A stretch of DNA of 64,000 nucleotides from Sphagnum compactum (GCA_965153455.1 OZ234493.1:13940213-14004212), one strand, 5' to 3'. Counted from the first letter of the stretch, positions 34,840 to 50,810 are shown. Notes: generated by a model not told the origin, from the letters alone. A program made the numbers and translations.

Positions 34840-35640
34840 ACAAATATATATTAAAAAAAGGGAAAAAACTAGAAAAAAAAAAAAACAGAAAAACACTTTA
34901 ACAATTAGAAACTTTTTGTAAACACTTAAACATGAAACAAAAAGGGAAATACAGTAAAATAATCTTAAAAGAAAATTAAAAAATAGATGACAAAAAATAA
35001 GAAACAAAAGAGAGAGCAAAAGAAAGAGAAAAAAACCATACTTGAAAAAAAAAATGAGGTTTGTCTTCTTTTTGCAAACTTCAAACCTGCATCTAATCAA
35101 ACAAAAATAAAAAAGTTTTTTTAAATTATTTTTATTATAAAACATATTAGAAAAACTCGAATTTTTTTGGAAAAGAAAATAGAAAAGAAATAAATAAATA
35201 AACGCATAAAAATGAAAAAAACATGAAGATAGACAAAATAAGAATAGAAAAAATTAAAACATGAAACAAACATAAACAAAAAAAAGTGAAAACACAAAAA
35301 CTATAAAAAAGGAATGGAAACAAATGAAACAAGGAAAGGGAAATACAATAAAATCATTTTAAAAGAAAAAAATTACAAAAATGAAGAAACCAAATAAAGA
35401 GTAGAAAATAAGAAAAAATAAAACTTTATAATAAATGAAGAAAAACCCTACTTGAAAAAGAATGAGGTGTGTCTTCTTTCTCCAAACTTCAAACTTGCAT
35501 CCAAATAAACAAAAATACAAAAGTGAAAAAGAAACACTTTATTTTTATTATACAAATAATAATAAAAATAGAAAACACATAAAAATAAAAAATAAAAAAG
35601 ATAAAGTTTTAAAAAAAAACTAAAACATGAACCAAACATT
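34840..35640. repeat. A-rich block with a ~410-bp tandem duplication
   Basis: The plus strand is almost entirely A with scattered G, C and T. The segment CTTGAAAAAAAAAATGAGG with the following TCTTCTTTTTGCAAACTTCAAACC (about 35040-35095) reappears as CTTGAAAAAGAATGAGG with TCTTCTTTCTCCAAACTTCAAACT (about 35450-35500). Similar AAACATGAAACAAA text repeats at the same spacing. The minus-strand frames here are low-complexity and not genes. Confidence 0.8.
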
Positions 35641-36042
35641 GTTGAAATAACACACCTGTGCATTAGGCACTGGGTTCAAACTAGTATAAAAGTAAGACTC
35701 GATAGCAACATATTTTTGTTCGTTACAACTCTTTCTTCATAATTTTATTAGAAACAAGTAAAATTTCCCCTAAAACCTCATTGAATGAATGGCCCAAGTG
35801 GTTGCATTTCATGCAACTTTTAGGATAAATTGTGGGTCTAATTCACCACCATGCCACAAATATTACCTATTACAATTTTATTTGGAAATCATTTTTTAGT
35901 GAAAATTTGAAAAACACTGTATAATTTGCCAAACTTTGGAAACCACCTGGTTGGTACCCCAGTATATTAAGAAACTGATCACTTCTGACTTGTGGCATTA
36001 CTCATATATGATAAACATCAATTAATCACACTTGCAAACTAA
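35641..36042. other. AT-rich spacer, nothing seen
   Basis: This is unstructured AT-rich DNA between the A-rich block and the MITE. No gene or repeat is supported. Confidence 0.5.
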
Positions 36043-36357
36043 GAGCGTCTCCACCCCCACACCGGCAAAAAACACCCCTTTTCATTCAATCTTGCAGGAG
36101 GATAGTGCAAATCCTGTTGCTCTCCGATATTAATGGTCCATTTTGCCGTGGTCATTTTAACCTCTTTTAAGAGCTTTTTCTCTTACTATGGATTTGGACA
36201 GTGACTATTACTCGTCCAGATGTAAAGACATAAATGGGCTTTTTGAGTGTTTAAAAAGGGACTTTTTAGGACATTTGTGTGGTGGGGACAGTGATCATTA
36301 AACGATATTTTATTCTAAAATAAAGGAGTTGTTTACTGTTTTGGGGTGGAGATCCTC
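36043..36357. mobile_element. Tourist/PIF-Harbinger-like MITE with TAA target duplication
   Basis: Terminal inverted repeats GAGCGTCTCCACCCCC at the left and GGGGTGGAGATCCTC at the right pair with two or three mismatches. Direct TAA trinucleotides flank both ends (36040-36042 and 36358-36360), the target size and preference of PIF-Harbinger elements. The 315-bp interior has no coding capacity. Confidence 0.75.
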
Positions 36358-36366
36358 TAAGATCAA

Positions 36367-36400
36367 CCCCCCCCCCCCCCCCCCCCCGCCCCCCACCCCC
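36367..36400. repeat. Poly-C tract beside the MITE
   Basis: A run of 21 C is followed by G, six C, A and five C. The complementary strand is G-rich enough to form G-quadruplexes, and the run length may be unreliable as a sequencing read-out. Confidence 0.9.
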
Positions 36401-37990
36401 AAATTGTGTGATCTTGCTCAAGTGGTGACCATCCATAAGTATATTTAGCCAAATTTGGTGATATTCAATATATGAAAGTAAAAAATCTTAATCACATTTT
36501 CATATTGTAAGAAATGGCAAATTTTTGACGATTTTTTAAATAAGATTTTTTATGGAAATTTTTTTCCCGTAAAGGAAATTGCAACAGAATATTTCTTGTT
36601 AATTTATTTATTTTTCACAAAATGGAGAAAATTTGCCACATAAAAAACCATTGAGCCAAAATGGATAAATCCCATCTCTCAAGTTCCAACCCCCAAGAAC
36701 TTAAAAAAATCCTCATTTGAAAAACTGAAGCACCATGTTTCCAAATGTGTTTAGAAGTCAGGTATTGCTAGTTTTTGACCTTTGAGAAACACTTGTCAAT
36801 GGTGTTGAGAAAAGGCTCTTTGAAATTGACCCTTGCTTTAGAAAGGGATACCTACCCAAGAATTTGGGGGTTTACCAATGTTGGCCAGTTCTTCTTTATT
36901 AAAATAAAATTAAAATTAAAAATAAAAATAATTAAATCAATTAAATTTTTATAAATTAAAAGAAACCATTGCTGGGCAAAGTCTTTGTGAATTTTTTAAT
37001 TTTTTTTCCCACATAGGATGTTGAAAATGATTGAGACCCGGTCATTCTCAATTTGCCAACACCCCATTATTGAGACCCGTTCATGCCCGTGTCACAACGG
37101 TCTCATATGGGTCTCTAAAAGAAAAAGAAAAAAGAAAAATTAAAGACTTGGTTCCAACTTCTTGGCTCCACAACTATACAAAGTAAATCATTCAAAACCT
37201 TCAAGAGAAAATCATTCTTTTATTAGGAACTTGAGGCCAAACAACAAGCCAAAAAAGTGTTAAAATTTTTACCCCTAATTGCCCCTCAACCGGTAGTTCC
37301 AAATAGGCCTAAAATCAGGGTCTCTCTGAGTCCAAATTTGACACACCCACGGTTTAAATTTAGAAGCTTATAAGAGGCATCACTCAAGAAGGTGAAGGTA
37401 CTACCGCACCCAACCAAACCCCAAATTAGTTGGGGGATGATTCCGAGCAGCCTTTTGTTTTGCTGGCCATATAGCCAGAAAAGCTGTACTGAAAAAATAA
37501 AAAGTTCTATAATCAAGTGCTTTTTGAGATTTTCAATAGCCATCTAATTCGACCAAAATCATCAGATTTTCTATACAACGGTTCACATGGGTAGCCAAAA
37601 ATATAGAAGGATGGGTCTAGTTTTCTTATTTTCATTTTCACCTTGTAACCAAATTTGGCTAAAATCTTCCTGTATCTCAACTTTCAAGACGAGTTTAGCC
37701 ATAAATGTTGACAAGTTTTTAGAACCTGGCTTAGATAATTAAAAAAACGTAGTTAAAGAAACGCTACCAAACTAAAATCAGAGTCCAAATATGACGAATT
37801 TTTTCCCCCAATTTTTCTTTTCCAAAAATTGGGAAATTACTACTGAATAGTAAATTCTCCCATTTTTTTTTTAAAAAATCGTATTTTGGCGAAATTTCGC
37901 ACCCAAAAAAACCGCTGGGTGTTGGGGGGGAGGGGGGTGGTGAGTGCGGCGAGGCAATGAATTAAGATGAAGAAGGCGTAAGGATGGATG
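36401..37990. other. Spacer upstream of UGE, no gene seen
   Basis: AT-rich DNA gives way at about 37900 to a G-run (GGGGGGGGAGGGGGGTGG, about 37923-37941) and then to the GC-rich leader of the epimerase gene. No exon is supported. Confidence 0.5.
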
Positions 37991-38019
37991 AAAACATCGC
38001 TAATGGCTTGATCATGGCT

Positions 38020-38314
38020 CATGGATGATGATGTCCCCCCCAGCACTCAGCAACGGGTCAAGAGAGGCTTTGCGAGCGCCAGTCCCCTTGAGCTTTTCAG
38101 CCGCGCACGGGTGCGCACAAAGCTTCGCTACAGACGCTCACCGTCTCTCGCGTGCTCCAGGCCGCTGGAGGATGTCGTCGTCGTCGTCGTCGTTGTCGTC
38201 GTCGACGGTGGTATTGCCAACAAATCAAAGAGGCGATTTTTCTTCTTCTCCTTCTCCTGCTGAAACTAGATCTGCGTCTTTTCCTTTCTCAAGGATCTGA
38301 TTGAATGCACCAAG
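38020..38314 (+). promoter_or_regulatory. Probable 5' leader exon of UGE, with an upstream ORF
   Basis: This is the only GC-rich, CpG-rich stretch upstream of the epimerase. It ends CACCAAG followed by GTGAGT (38315), a strong donor. A 42-codon upstream ORF (38172-38300) starts MSSSSSSLSSS, with the serine run coming from a TCG trinucleotide repeat. It could reduce translation of the main frame. The exon that would join it to the coding start at 40005 is not resolved by eye. Confidence 0.45.
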
Positions 38315-40004
38315 GTGAGTGAGTTCTTTTGTCAGTTTTTTCTCCTGCTGTCAATTTTCTCCGCCCCCTGATCAGACGAAGTATCTGCTGTCAATTTTTT
38401 AAATTTTTTTTGCAAAGGAAGCGGTTGTTGCTTGCTGATCAATCTCTTGTCGACATTGTCGATGTGCATTTTTTTCTCTACTTCATCTTCTTCTGCTATG
38501 AAATTTCCGTTGTAGCAACAGCTCTACAAGATTGATTTGGTGTATTACACAAAAGAATCCAACTAGGTGGTACTCCAGATGTATGTGTCTTGTCTCTGAG
38601 ATCTGGAATGGTAGTGACATGAGTGTAAAAGAGAGCACAACTTCCAAGGCTATCTATCTGTAGCGAACAGAAAACAAATGGCTCTCTCTGGGAAGAAGTG
38701 TCTCGTCACATTATTGTTTTGCAAAATGCGGTGTGTGAATGAATGGAACACATAACGGTTTGTGTGCATTATGGTCGCGTCGTCGTCATCGTCGTGTACT
38801 TCTACCACCACTACTACGGGGGATAAGGTGTGGTTGCCGCGCTTACTTCGTTGCGGGAGCTTTGAAACCCAATGGACAGGAATAGACGCAAATTTCCCAT
38901 AGGTAGAGATGCACTAGTACCGACTGTGTTTTTTTTCATCAGGGCTTTTTGCATGTGAAACACATTCCTGGACAAAATGGGGAGCAAAATCCTCCTTTAC
39001 TTTTTCTGTTAGGTTTTTCTCTTTCTTGGGCCACTTCATGCCCAGTTCCTGGAAAGCCAATGGATAGATTCAGCAAACCATTGCACAAAGGATCTGACAC
39101 AAATTCCAACAGACAATACTTAATGTCACTCCTGATGAGTTTCTTGATGGATTGTGCGAATGCTAGAGATATAATAACTATGTATTTGGTAATGATCACT
39201 ACATTGGTACTTATCTGCCACATGATTTCACTTGACCTTGTTTCTTCTTCTTCTCTTCAGAACCCCAGATGCTTCATATCCATGGGAATGTCGGATGTCA
39301 TTGGTCTTGACTGAGTACTTGGCAACCCAACAATTTTCATTAGGTTATCCCCTGTATACGAAAAGCACAGTGTCTGACCATATAGCACAGTGTCTGACAT
39401 GTGTGGTGACCTATGAAGATCTGTGCTCTTTTTACCAGTGTTTTGTTGTCTGTGGCATCATGACTATTCTTGTCCTTTCTGTGAGAATATTAAGTACTAC
39501 TCCTGTCATTGTTCTATGGGAGTCTTTTTTTTATTTTGCAGTTGAGTGTCTGGTATAGCTCAACCATGTGGGAGCATGTGTGTGCCCCAACTGTGGGGTA
39601 TATTTGTTTCAAAATTATTCTGGGGAAAAGAACACTGCAGTGATGAAGGGCTGAAACTTTCCTAGGGCATGGGATTGATGACTGGTTTGTGGCCTGATGA
39701 TGATACCAGGGCAGTTGTGTGGCAGAGCTCAAAGCAAAGAATCAGATGCACACATTCACAGGGGGAAAGAGGAAGAAAACAGGAGGGATTGTTGGAAAGC
39801 GATGAGTGAGACCATGCCCAAATTGAGGGCACAGTCCTTGCAATGATACTGGAAGGATCTTTCCCTCTCCTGCAGAGATGTGTCTTAGCAACAAGTAAGG
39901 CTAAACCAGACACAATCTGGAATTGTCTTGAACATATTAGAGATCAGGAGGAGGGAAAGTAGTAGTTGGGGTGGTGGAATACTTCATTGGAGAAGAAGAA
40001 GGTC

Positions 40005-43667
<3,663 letters not shown>

Positions 43668-44879
43668 CACTAATATACCTCTGCAGAAGTTTCATCATAA
43701 CCTGGTAGTCCAACTGATCTTGCTTGCCTTCTCCCTATTTCTTGCACCACCCTCTTACAATTTGGCTGCATTTGATGTAAATAAGCTCTGGTTACAGCAA
43801 CCATGTAACTAGACAACTGAAACCATGCTTGAGCAAGTCTTGGGACATTTGTCTCAGTTCCCAAATTTCATACCAACTCAAGAACCAGAGCTTGCCAGAC
43901 TTGAACAGCCTCTAAACAAACTTCTCTGCTTATCTCTGTGCATGCATAAGAGTGAGGCATCACCAGAGAGAGTGATGAAATTTGGAGCCTCCCTTGAACC
44001 CAGCTTTTTATTTTCATAGCCATAGATCTCATGCCAGATTGGTGGACAGAAAGCACAATGAGAGGATTAGAGTGGGGAGAGTGCCATACTGCACCATTTG
44101 TGTGGTGCGATGGTGATTCATGTGGTTACCATCTTGTTGCCTTTGTAGGTAGGTACTCCTCTCTGGTAGTTGCTCCCATTTGGGGAAAGTCTTTGAGAAA
44201 TATTTTGTGCTTGATGTTTTTCACAGCATTCAGCTTTAAGCCTCTGCAGTACAAAGTATTAGGTCATTTGTTGGCAGGGTCATTCTTGCTGTATTTGTCA
44301 TTGTGGAGGTGTGTTGACGCCCCATAATCTGACAAAATTTGCTTAGCCATGAGCCTTCTAGTTTATCATAAGGTTGTAATTTAATAGCTAGTTTACTTAT
44401 GATTCAGTAGTTGTTCTGACAACTACAGTTGTGTCTAGCAGCACATGGTTTGATAGATTGTCCTATTTGGAATACATCACTTTATTACTATAAGTCTAGA
44501 GGCACATTCATCAAGAGTCATGGTTCAAGGTTTCTGGACAAATTTGACTTGCAATAGTTTCCAATGATAATCTTACTTGGGATTTCTTATCTTGGAGATT
44601 TCCACTTCTGGACAGTGTTATTATAAACCCAGTTTGCCATCTACCATACCATTCCATAACCACAGAACTCATTCTAGTGTGGCAACTAAAAGCAGTTCTG
44701 AGAAGAAACTGTCACTAGCTACCGTCAATGTTCATGTTAATGTGCTCATTTGTTTCTTGCATTTGGTGTTGCATCCTGTTGGAGCTCTCCCCCTTCTACT
44801 TCCTTGTAGTCATTTCCAGGGTCTGAAGGAACAGGACTGACAAAAGAGATCCAAACAAGCTTGATGCAAATAATTAAGG
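43668..44879. other. UGE 3' flank, no further gene seen
   Basis: The region probably includes the UGE 3' untranslated sequence and then turns AT-rich. The open frames here have no recognisable domain. Confidence 0.45.
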
Positions 44880-44893
44880 ATTTCTACTAGTGA
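44880..44893. other. CACTA-type terminus (right-hand orientation)
   Basis: GATTTCTACTAGTG reads inward as CACTAGTAGAAATC, the terminal form of CACTA elements. An almost identical end occurs at 47873-47887. No matching left end was found. Confidence 0.5.
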
Positions 44894-44895
44894 AT

Positions 44896-46097
44896 GGCTT
44901 CAGGGTACATGTTGGATGAAACTATGGGGTTTTGTGACATGCAAACCTTTACACATGTACGATCCCAAATATGGGATGGCAATGAGGAAGAAAGGATTTT
45001 TGGTGAAGTGTAAGGGTGTGGTGCCAAATTTCATGTTGGACTACCAAAAAAAGACATTGCACATCAATGTGTGCTCAACAATGTTGAGTGCTTAGCGGCA
45101 TGGGTCTGGTATTTTGTTGGCTAAACAAATTGCCCATTATTTGATATTGCTTTGGCAAGCTATGGATGTTGGTCATGTATTTCATTTGTATAAGCCACTT
45201 GTACAAGTAAACTAGTAGCTAACTTGGTAAGGGCCTTGTTTGGATGGATGGGTTTTGGTAGTAAGCATAAACATGAATAGACTTGAGTAGCAAATGGACA
45301 TGTAGAGTTTGAAAAACAATGGCATAGAGACACAACAAGAAAAAGAAAGCATATCAAGTATCCTATGGAGCTGGGAAAGGTGCAATCCAAACCCCAACTT
45401 GGACAAGGTAGCGCACTTGACAATATGGATTCTTACCATTTCTCAATGAAGCCAACATTTGAGGCTTGCAAGTACATGAAGATGAAGGCCCATAGGAACC
45501 ATTACAGGGTTATTGGAAAAAACCATGCTAACACAATGGTGACCTTTGATGGTGTGGAGTGGCCTTGATTTTCTAGCAAGAACAAGGAACAAATGAAAGG
45601 ACTATACTAGGGCTCATTCAATACGTGGGAGTACTCAAAGATATAATGTTACTTGACTATGCGCCAATATCAATGCCAATAATTTTGTTTGAATGTGAAT
45701 GGGTGAAAAATGAAGTTGATAGTTGGGGTGATCCCACTTACAATCATGATGAAGATGGTTTAAGAACTTGCCAATTTTTGTGCACTCAAGGTGAAAGATG
45801 ATGAACCATATGTATTTCTGGCCCAAGTACAACAAGTTTTTTATTTTGATGAAGTCAACCAACCATGGTGGAAAGTTGTGTTTCATAAGGAACCACGTTC
45901 GAGGCATGTGGTAGCAAAAGCAAGTGAAGAGCAACACATGATCATCGAGAATGTGATAGGCATTGAAGCACTTTTGGAAATTCCAAAATTGCCACAAAAT
46001 ATGGCACTAGTTAGTGCCATTGAACAATTTGGAATTGAGGCCATTATGGCATTAGAGGAATTGCAAGGGCCTAGTGGGGATGAAGACAGAACAATAT
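44896..46097 (+). pseudogene. CACTA transposon relic: DUF4218 and DUF4216 regions
   Basis: Just inside a CACTA terminus the plus strand reads YMLDETMGFCDMQTFTHV, then WDGNEEERIFGEV and DIAHQCVLNNVECLAAWVWY, the DUF4218 part of TNP2-type CACTA proteins. After a divergent stretch, YVGVLKDIMLLDYAPISMP, ILFECEWVKNEVDS, DDEPYVFLAQVQQVFYF and WWKVVFHKEPRS form DUF4216. Stops and frame changes break the chain (for example TAA after GEV). The transposase core that normally precedes these regions is missing, so it cannot move by itself. Confidence 0.85.
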
Positions 46098-47640
46098 AAG
46101 CATTTTTGGGATTGGATATGAATATATGTTGACATGTGGAAACACATGTTGAGTTTTTTTCCGAAATATTTTTTGGACATTTGCATATGCATTCCAATCA
46201 CTAAGCACAACCCATAACCCTTGTTTTTCCACTCCGAGCATATTGTAGGGACTTTTGTGGGTGAGATCCTTGAATTACAAGTCAAGTCATTTTATATTTG
46301 ATGCTAATTTGTGTTCTTTAGAGTGCAAGAGGACAAGCCAAGTGATACTCTCTATGTAGGTTGCTTATAATTCTTCACTAGGATGCTTGTTTGTACAACA
46401 ACATGCCAAATAGAAAACAAGCTTACCTTCAAATGTTTATTGGATGTTGAATGATGATATTATTAATTTATATTAAAAATCTGGTTTTAGTGCTTATGAT
46501 TTCCCAGTCCTACTTGGTTTTTGAATTCAAGTCATGCTCAAGCTAGGATGTGCTCCAAAAATTGATCGAATATTAGGAATAAATGACATTGATGTGTAAG
46601 CATTTGAGTGGCATATCCTTAAAATAGGTTGGGCAGATAGAATGAGAGAATAAAAGGCACAATAGAGCAAAGATCTGACCTTTCATCTCTTGTTTGAACA
46701 CATTATTATGTTATTAACTTGCACTTGATATTTAGTCTCGAAAGGAAGTTTGGAAATAGGGTGACATAATATACAAAATTAGGGTATGTTTCTTGAATCC
46801 ATGGATATCAACTAGGTTAGGCTGATTGTTGATGTGGACATGGATTTAGTGTTCAAAATCTTTTGGGACCTCAATGAATTAGTAAAAAATATTGCCACCA
46901 ACTTTGTGGGATTTCAATGTATGTGTTTGTCCCATTTCTTTTGGGTACATTTTTGGAAAGCTCCAAAGGTATAATTTTTGAATGGTCAATCCCTTAGTTT
47001 AAGGTTATGAATTTAGTCCCAAATGCACTCATGAAAATCAAATGCATGATAAAACCCTAATAAAATTATGACCATGCCTTTAATACAACATTAACATTTA
47101 TTAGTTTACTTTTAGTATTTTAGAACCTCAATATTAACACCTAAATATATATCTTTAATATGCATTTTTTTATTAAAGATATATAAAATATATAATTTTA
47201 ATATATCCTTGATACACCTTTATAAATATATTCATAATACATGCATGAAATCCTTTAAGGTGTACCACATAGGACAAAAAGGGCCTAGTCCTTATTATAA
47301 TCTTTTTTTACTTTATATTTTGATCCCCATAAAAAATAATGAATCAAAAGTTGTCAAAAAATTTTAAAGGATTATATTTTAGATTATTACAATTATAGAT
47401 TCCATCATAATAATCCATAAATGTGTCTTTACATGGTAAAAAACGACTAGGTAAAAAAGACAGAAAAAGGTGACGCTATGACAAGATTTTGGTACACTTA
47501 AAAAAATTTGCACCTATACAATATTTTTTTAATATGTCTTAAATATACCATTATACAACTTCAATTAGTAATAGACATATAACTTTCAATAAATTCTTAG
47601 TACACCAAGGCATACCATTAGGGGCTATCTCCACACCTTA
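46098..47640. other. AT-rich spacer, probably the tail of the CACTA relic
   Basis: No frame with recognisable domains is present. The sequence is AT-rich and lies between the CACTA coding relic and the next CACTA-type right end at 47887, so it may be the non-coding right part of one element. Confidence 0.4.
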
Positions 47641-47887
47641 ATGGTGCAACTAAATTTGGTTTGATTGCAACCAATGGGACATATAATGATAATCATGTAT
47701 CAAAATAATCTTAGAAGGTAGGATGAAGTAGTTGGTAGTTGCAAATGTAGTCGTAACATAGTTGCAAAAATCATGAAAGGTGAAAAATAGTTGCAAAGGT
47801 GATTATAACTAAAATTAGTTTCAAGTTATAATTAGTTGTACATAGTTGCAAATGCATTGGTTGCATTTTAGGGGATTTCTACTAGTG
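47641..47887. other. CACTA-type right subterminal region and terminus
   Basis: AGTTGCAAA-like motifs recur (about 47741, 47760, 47790, 47844) and the segment ends GGGGATTTCTACTAGTG, inward CACTAGTAGAAATCCCC. Clusters of short repeats near such ends are the usual transposase-binding layout of CACTA elements. Confidence 0.55.
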
Positions 47888-47989
47888 ATAAACTTTGCAA
47901 AATTACATTAGGCCCTAGCAACAAGTAGGTTAAGTTAACTAATATGGAGCAAGGATGTCACAATGTCCAAACATCCCTCGCAACATGAA

Positions 47990-48430
47990 ATGCCCACTTT
48001 TGGACCCATTTTCATTGCCATATACCTTGTGGTGGCCGAAATGGCTTTCAATCACCATACACCTTGTGGTGACCGAAATGGCTTTCAATTGCCACAATTA
48101 AGACTTTTTAATCGCCACCACTTTCAATTGTCACAACTTTTGATCACCACAAAATTATCTATTGCCAAATTTTTGGTTGCCACAAATTTTCCATTGCCAA
48201 AGTTTTGGTCTCCACAAATTTTTCCATTGCTAGTAGATTTTTTTGGTCACCACAATTTGTTTTGTTGTCAAAGTTTTAGTTGCCAAAAATTTTGTTGTCG
48301 CCACAAATTTCAGTCATTAGTAGATTTATTCAGTCACAGTTTTTTTTGGTCACCACAATTTATTTTTTTAATGCCATAATTTCGATCATTAGCAAAAAGA
48401 AATTTGCTTGCCAAATTTTCGGTTGTCACA
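47990..48430. repeat. Array of CGCCACAATTTT/TTGCCAAAGTTTTGG units
   Basis: Short units such as TTGCCAAAGTTTTGGTC, TCGCCACAAATTTT and GGTCACCACAATTT repeat with variable spacing. A 138-codon frame runs through the array, but its composition simply follows the repeat. Confidence 0.75.
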
Positions 48431-49129
48431 CAATGACTAGATGAGTAAACTTTGGTGATGGACAACAAGGAGTTTAAAGGTTTTCATCCAATGTTTTTTT
48501 TGGCCATATTTCTTTTTTTAATCCTAAATTTTTTGGAGAATTTTTTTTTTTTTGTCATGCAATTTTTTTTTTGAAATGGGACTTCAATCAATTTTCAATA
48601 TTTTTGTTATATTATAACTTTACCAAAAACCTCCACACCAAAAGAAAGAGAAGCTTGGGGACATGAAATGGGATGCATGCTATTTATTTATGCTTTCAAC
48701 ATGTGCATAATGAAGAATCACAATATGAATAAAAAGTCCAATATCACACAAATTTCAAATATAATCACACATGACAACATGATTCCTTGAAAAAATTTGG
48801 TTTTATTAAATCAACAGGTTCACAACATGTCATTTTTAACAATTCATGCAAATTGAGCCAAATTTCTTATGAACCAACTACAAACAATCTATTGTTGCCT
48901 TTGGTAACATTCTATCAGGTGGAGGCCCCATCAACGTACACACAACATGTTGAACAATTCATTGTGCCTTTTAATTTAGCTTGTACATGTTATAGATCAC
49001 CTTGCCAAATGATATCTTGGTTGAATTGTTCACAAAGTATTTTGCATCCCAATTTTCACCTCATATCACAGTTGCAAACTTGCTCACCAAATATGCCTCA
49101 AACTTCAAAGTTGTTTGGTGTTGTTTAGC
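48431..49129. other. AT-rich spacer between repeats and the kinase relic
   Basis: No supported gene. Minus-strand text at 48950-49129 may be worn C-terminal sequence of the kinase-like pseudogene, but it is too broken to claim. Confidence 0.35.
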
Positions 49130-49800
49130 CATTCGTTGAGGGGAATTTGTTGTTCCCCAATTGCCGTGAACAAAAAACAATTTTAGGGCCACCCACTAAC
49201 GCATTTTTTGTGTGTTGATGTAAACCTACTCCTTAACAAATGCATGTACAAAGATGGAGTCACCTCTTGCATGCATATGGCTTCACCCCAATCACACATG
49301 CCAATGTATATAACATTTGTTTTGTTTGTCGAAAAATGCAACATGATGTTGTCATTTAGCAAGTCATTGTGCAAAATTCCAAAATGGTATGTTACATTCA
49401 TAATGTTCATGAATGCCCATGCTACCTTCACATGATTTCACTTAAAGGCAACAAGTCATGTTCGTCCTTCAATATCTAACTTTCCTTGCTACAATAACAT
49501 TCAATTGTCCAGAATGGGTGAGTATTTCATGTTGTAATCCAATATTTATCAAATTGTGCCCCCATTTCACCACAATGTGTAAGCTTCCATTTTATCTGAA
49601 TGGATGGTCAAGAAGTTAATGACACTTGGATGTTCAAATGGGCAAGCTAATGCTTCTATTGATCATTGTTTATGTGTTTTTCATTTATCATTCATTTTGG
49701 GTGTCTTACTTGCCAACTTAATGGTGCTTGGGATACAATGAACCTTTCAATTTGCAACTTGCGCATCACACCATAACCACCATGATTATCCCCACCCGAC
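49130..49800 (-). pseudogene. Protein-kinase-like pseudogene
   Basis: Read on the minus strand from 49800, VGGDNHGGYGVMRKLQIERF is a glycine-rich loop. After a frameshift SIEALACPFEHPSVINFL and HSDKMEAYTLW match the strand 4-5 region. Then VAWAFMNIMNVTYHFGILHN, DLLNDNIMLHF and VIYIGMCDWGEA give the catalytic loop (HND in place of HRD, Asn of DN.ML kept) and metal-binding DWG in place of DFG. Several stops and at least two frameshifts break it. No intron is needed. It sits inside transposon-rich DNA, so it may be a captured or multiplied kinase copy. Confidence 0.65.
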
Positions 49801-50649
49801 AATGGCTATGCAATTACTATATTTGAAATCTATAAGATGCCTTGGCTTCAAGTATAGGAAAAAAGGTTTTAAACCTTTTTTTTCCATTCATAGTACCACC
49901 CACACCCTCTTCTTCAAAAACTTGTTGAATTTAACCCACCATGTTACCTTATCCCACAACTTCATCACCTCCATGGTCTTATGCACCTTGTATCCATAAA
50001 ATACTTATCCATAAAAGTACAAGGTTAATACTTATCCGGGGAATCATTTATTTCCACCAAAAGAATTATTTCTAGGACCTCTTTGTACTTATCCAAGCCG
50101 AATGATTGAACTTGCTCACAAAAATGTTATCAAGGTAAACCATTGAATGCTCCTTGAAAAAATCCAAGACAATTTTTTGGAATCATCGTGTGGTGATTCA
50201 TTTGAGGTCATTGTCCACAAGTTTTTGCCACTTTTGAAATTGCATTGATGTATTGCTATCACCTTTGGAATTTCCGGATGCTAAAAAAAAAGGTTTGGGG
50301 GGTTGAGGTTAGATTGTCCACTAGATGGTTGGCTTAATGACATTTCTAAAGGTTTAAGGTTCCCAAAAACCCAAAAGATTTTCCAAGCATTAATTGTCAT
50401 GAACAATTTAATTTTCAAAGGTGATAGTTTAAAATGTTATAGGTTATTACACAAAAGGCCAAAACAATCCCCCCCACCCCCTATCCAAGTCTCAGCCACC
50501 TTAATTTACCCAAGGTTTTATGCAATGGTTATAAATGTGCAACGAAAGACACAAAATCTAGATGAGAAAGAGGAGGCCAAAACTGAATCCAAAACTTTGT
50601 TTTTTTTTTCCTCTTATACTTTCAAATTTGAATCAAAATTTTGCTTGCC
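49801..50649. other. Spacer, no gene supported
   Basis: An open plus-strand frame of about 120 codons at 50303-50668 has no recognisable domain and mixed composition. I do not call it. Confidence 0.35.
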
Positions 50650-50810
50650 ATTGGGCGGGAACATGTAAAATGTGATTGCCACTAAACAATAATAACCAAA
50701 TTTGGTCACCAAACCCTAACATTGGTGACCAAATTCAATCGCTAAAATTAGATGGTGATTAAATTCTATCACTATCATCTGATGGCAACTAAATTTTATC
50801 ATTAGTAGGG
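50650..50810. repeat. TTGGTGACCAAA-type repeat cluster
   Basis: Motifs TTTGGTCACCAAA, TTGGTGACCAAATT, GATGGTGATTAAATT and GATGGCAACTAAATTT repeat within 160 bp. The same motif family reappears at 52150-52500 and 63300-63420, which suggests subterminal repeats of one transposon family. Confidence 0.6.

Noticed and set aside
34732-35663. Minus-strand F/L/C-rich frames resembling membrane proteins
   Set aside because: They are the complement of an A-rich low-complexity block and have no gene structure.
47963-48379. 138-codon plus-strand frame
   Set aside because: The frame follows a tandem array; the peptide only reflects the repeat.
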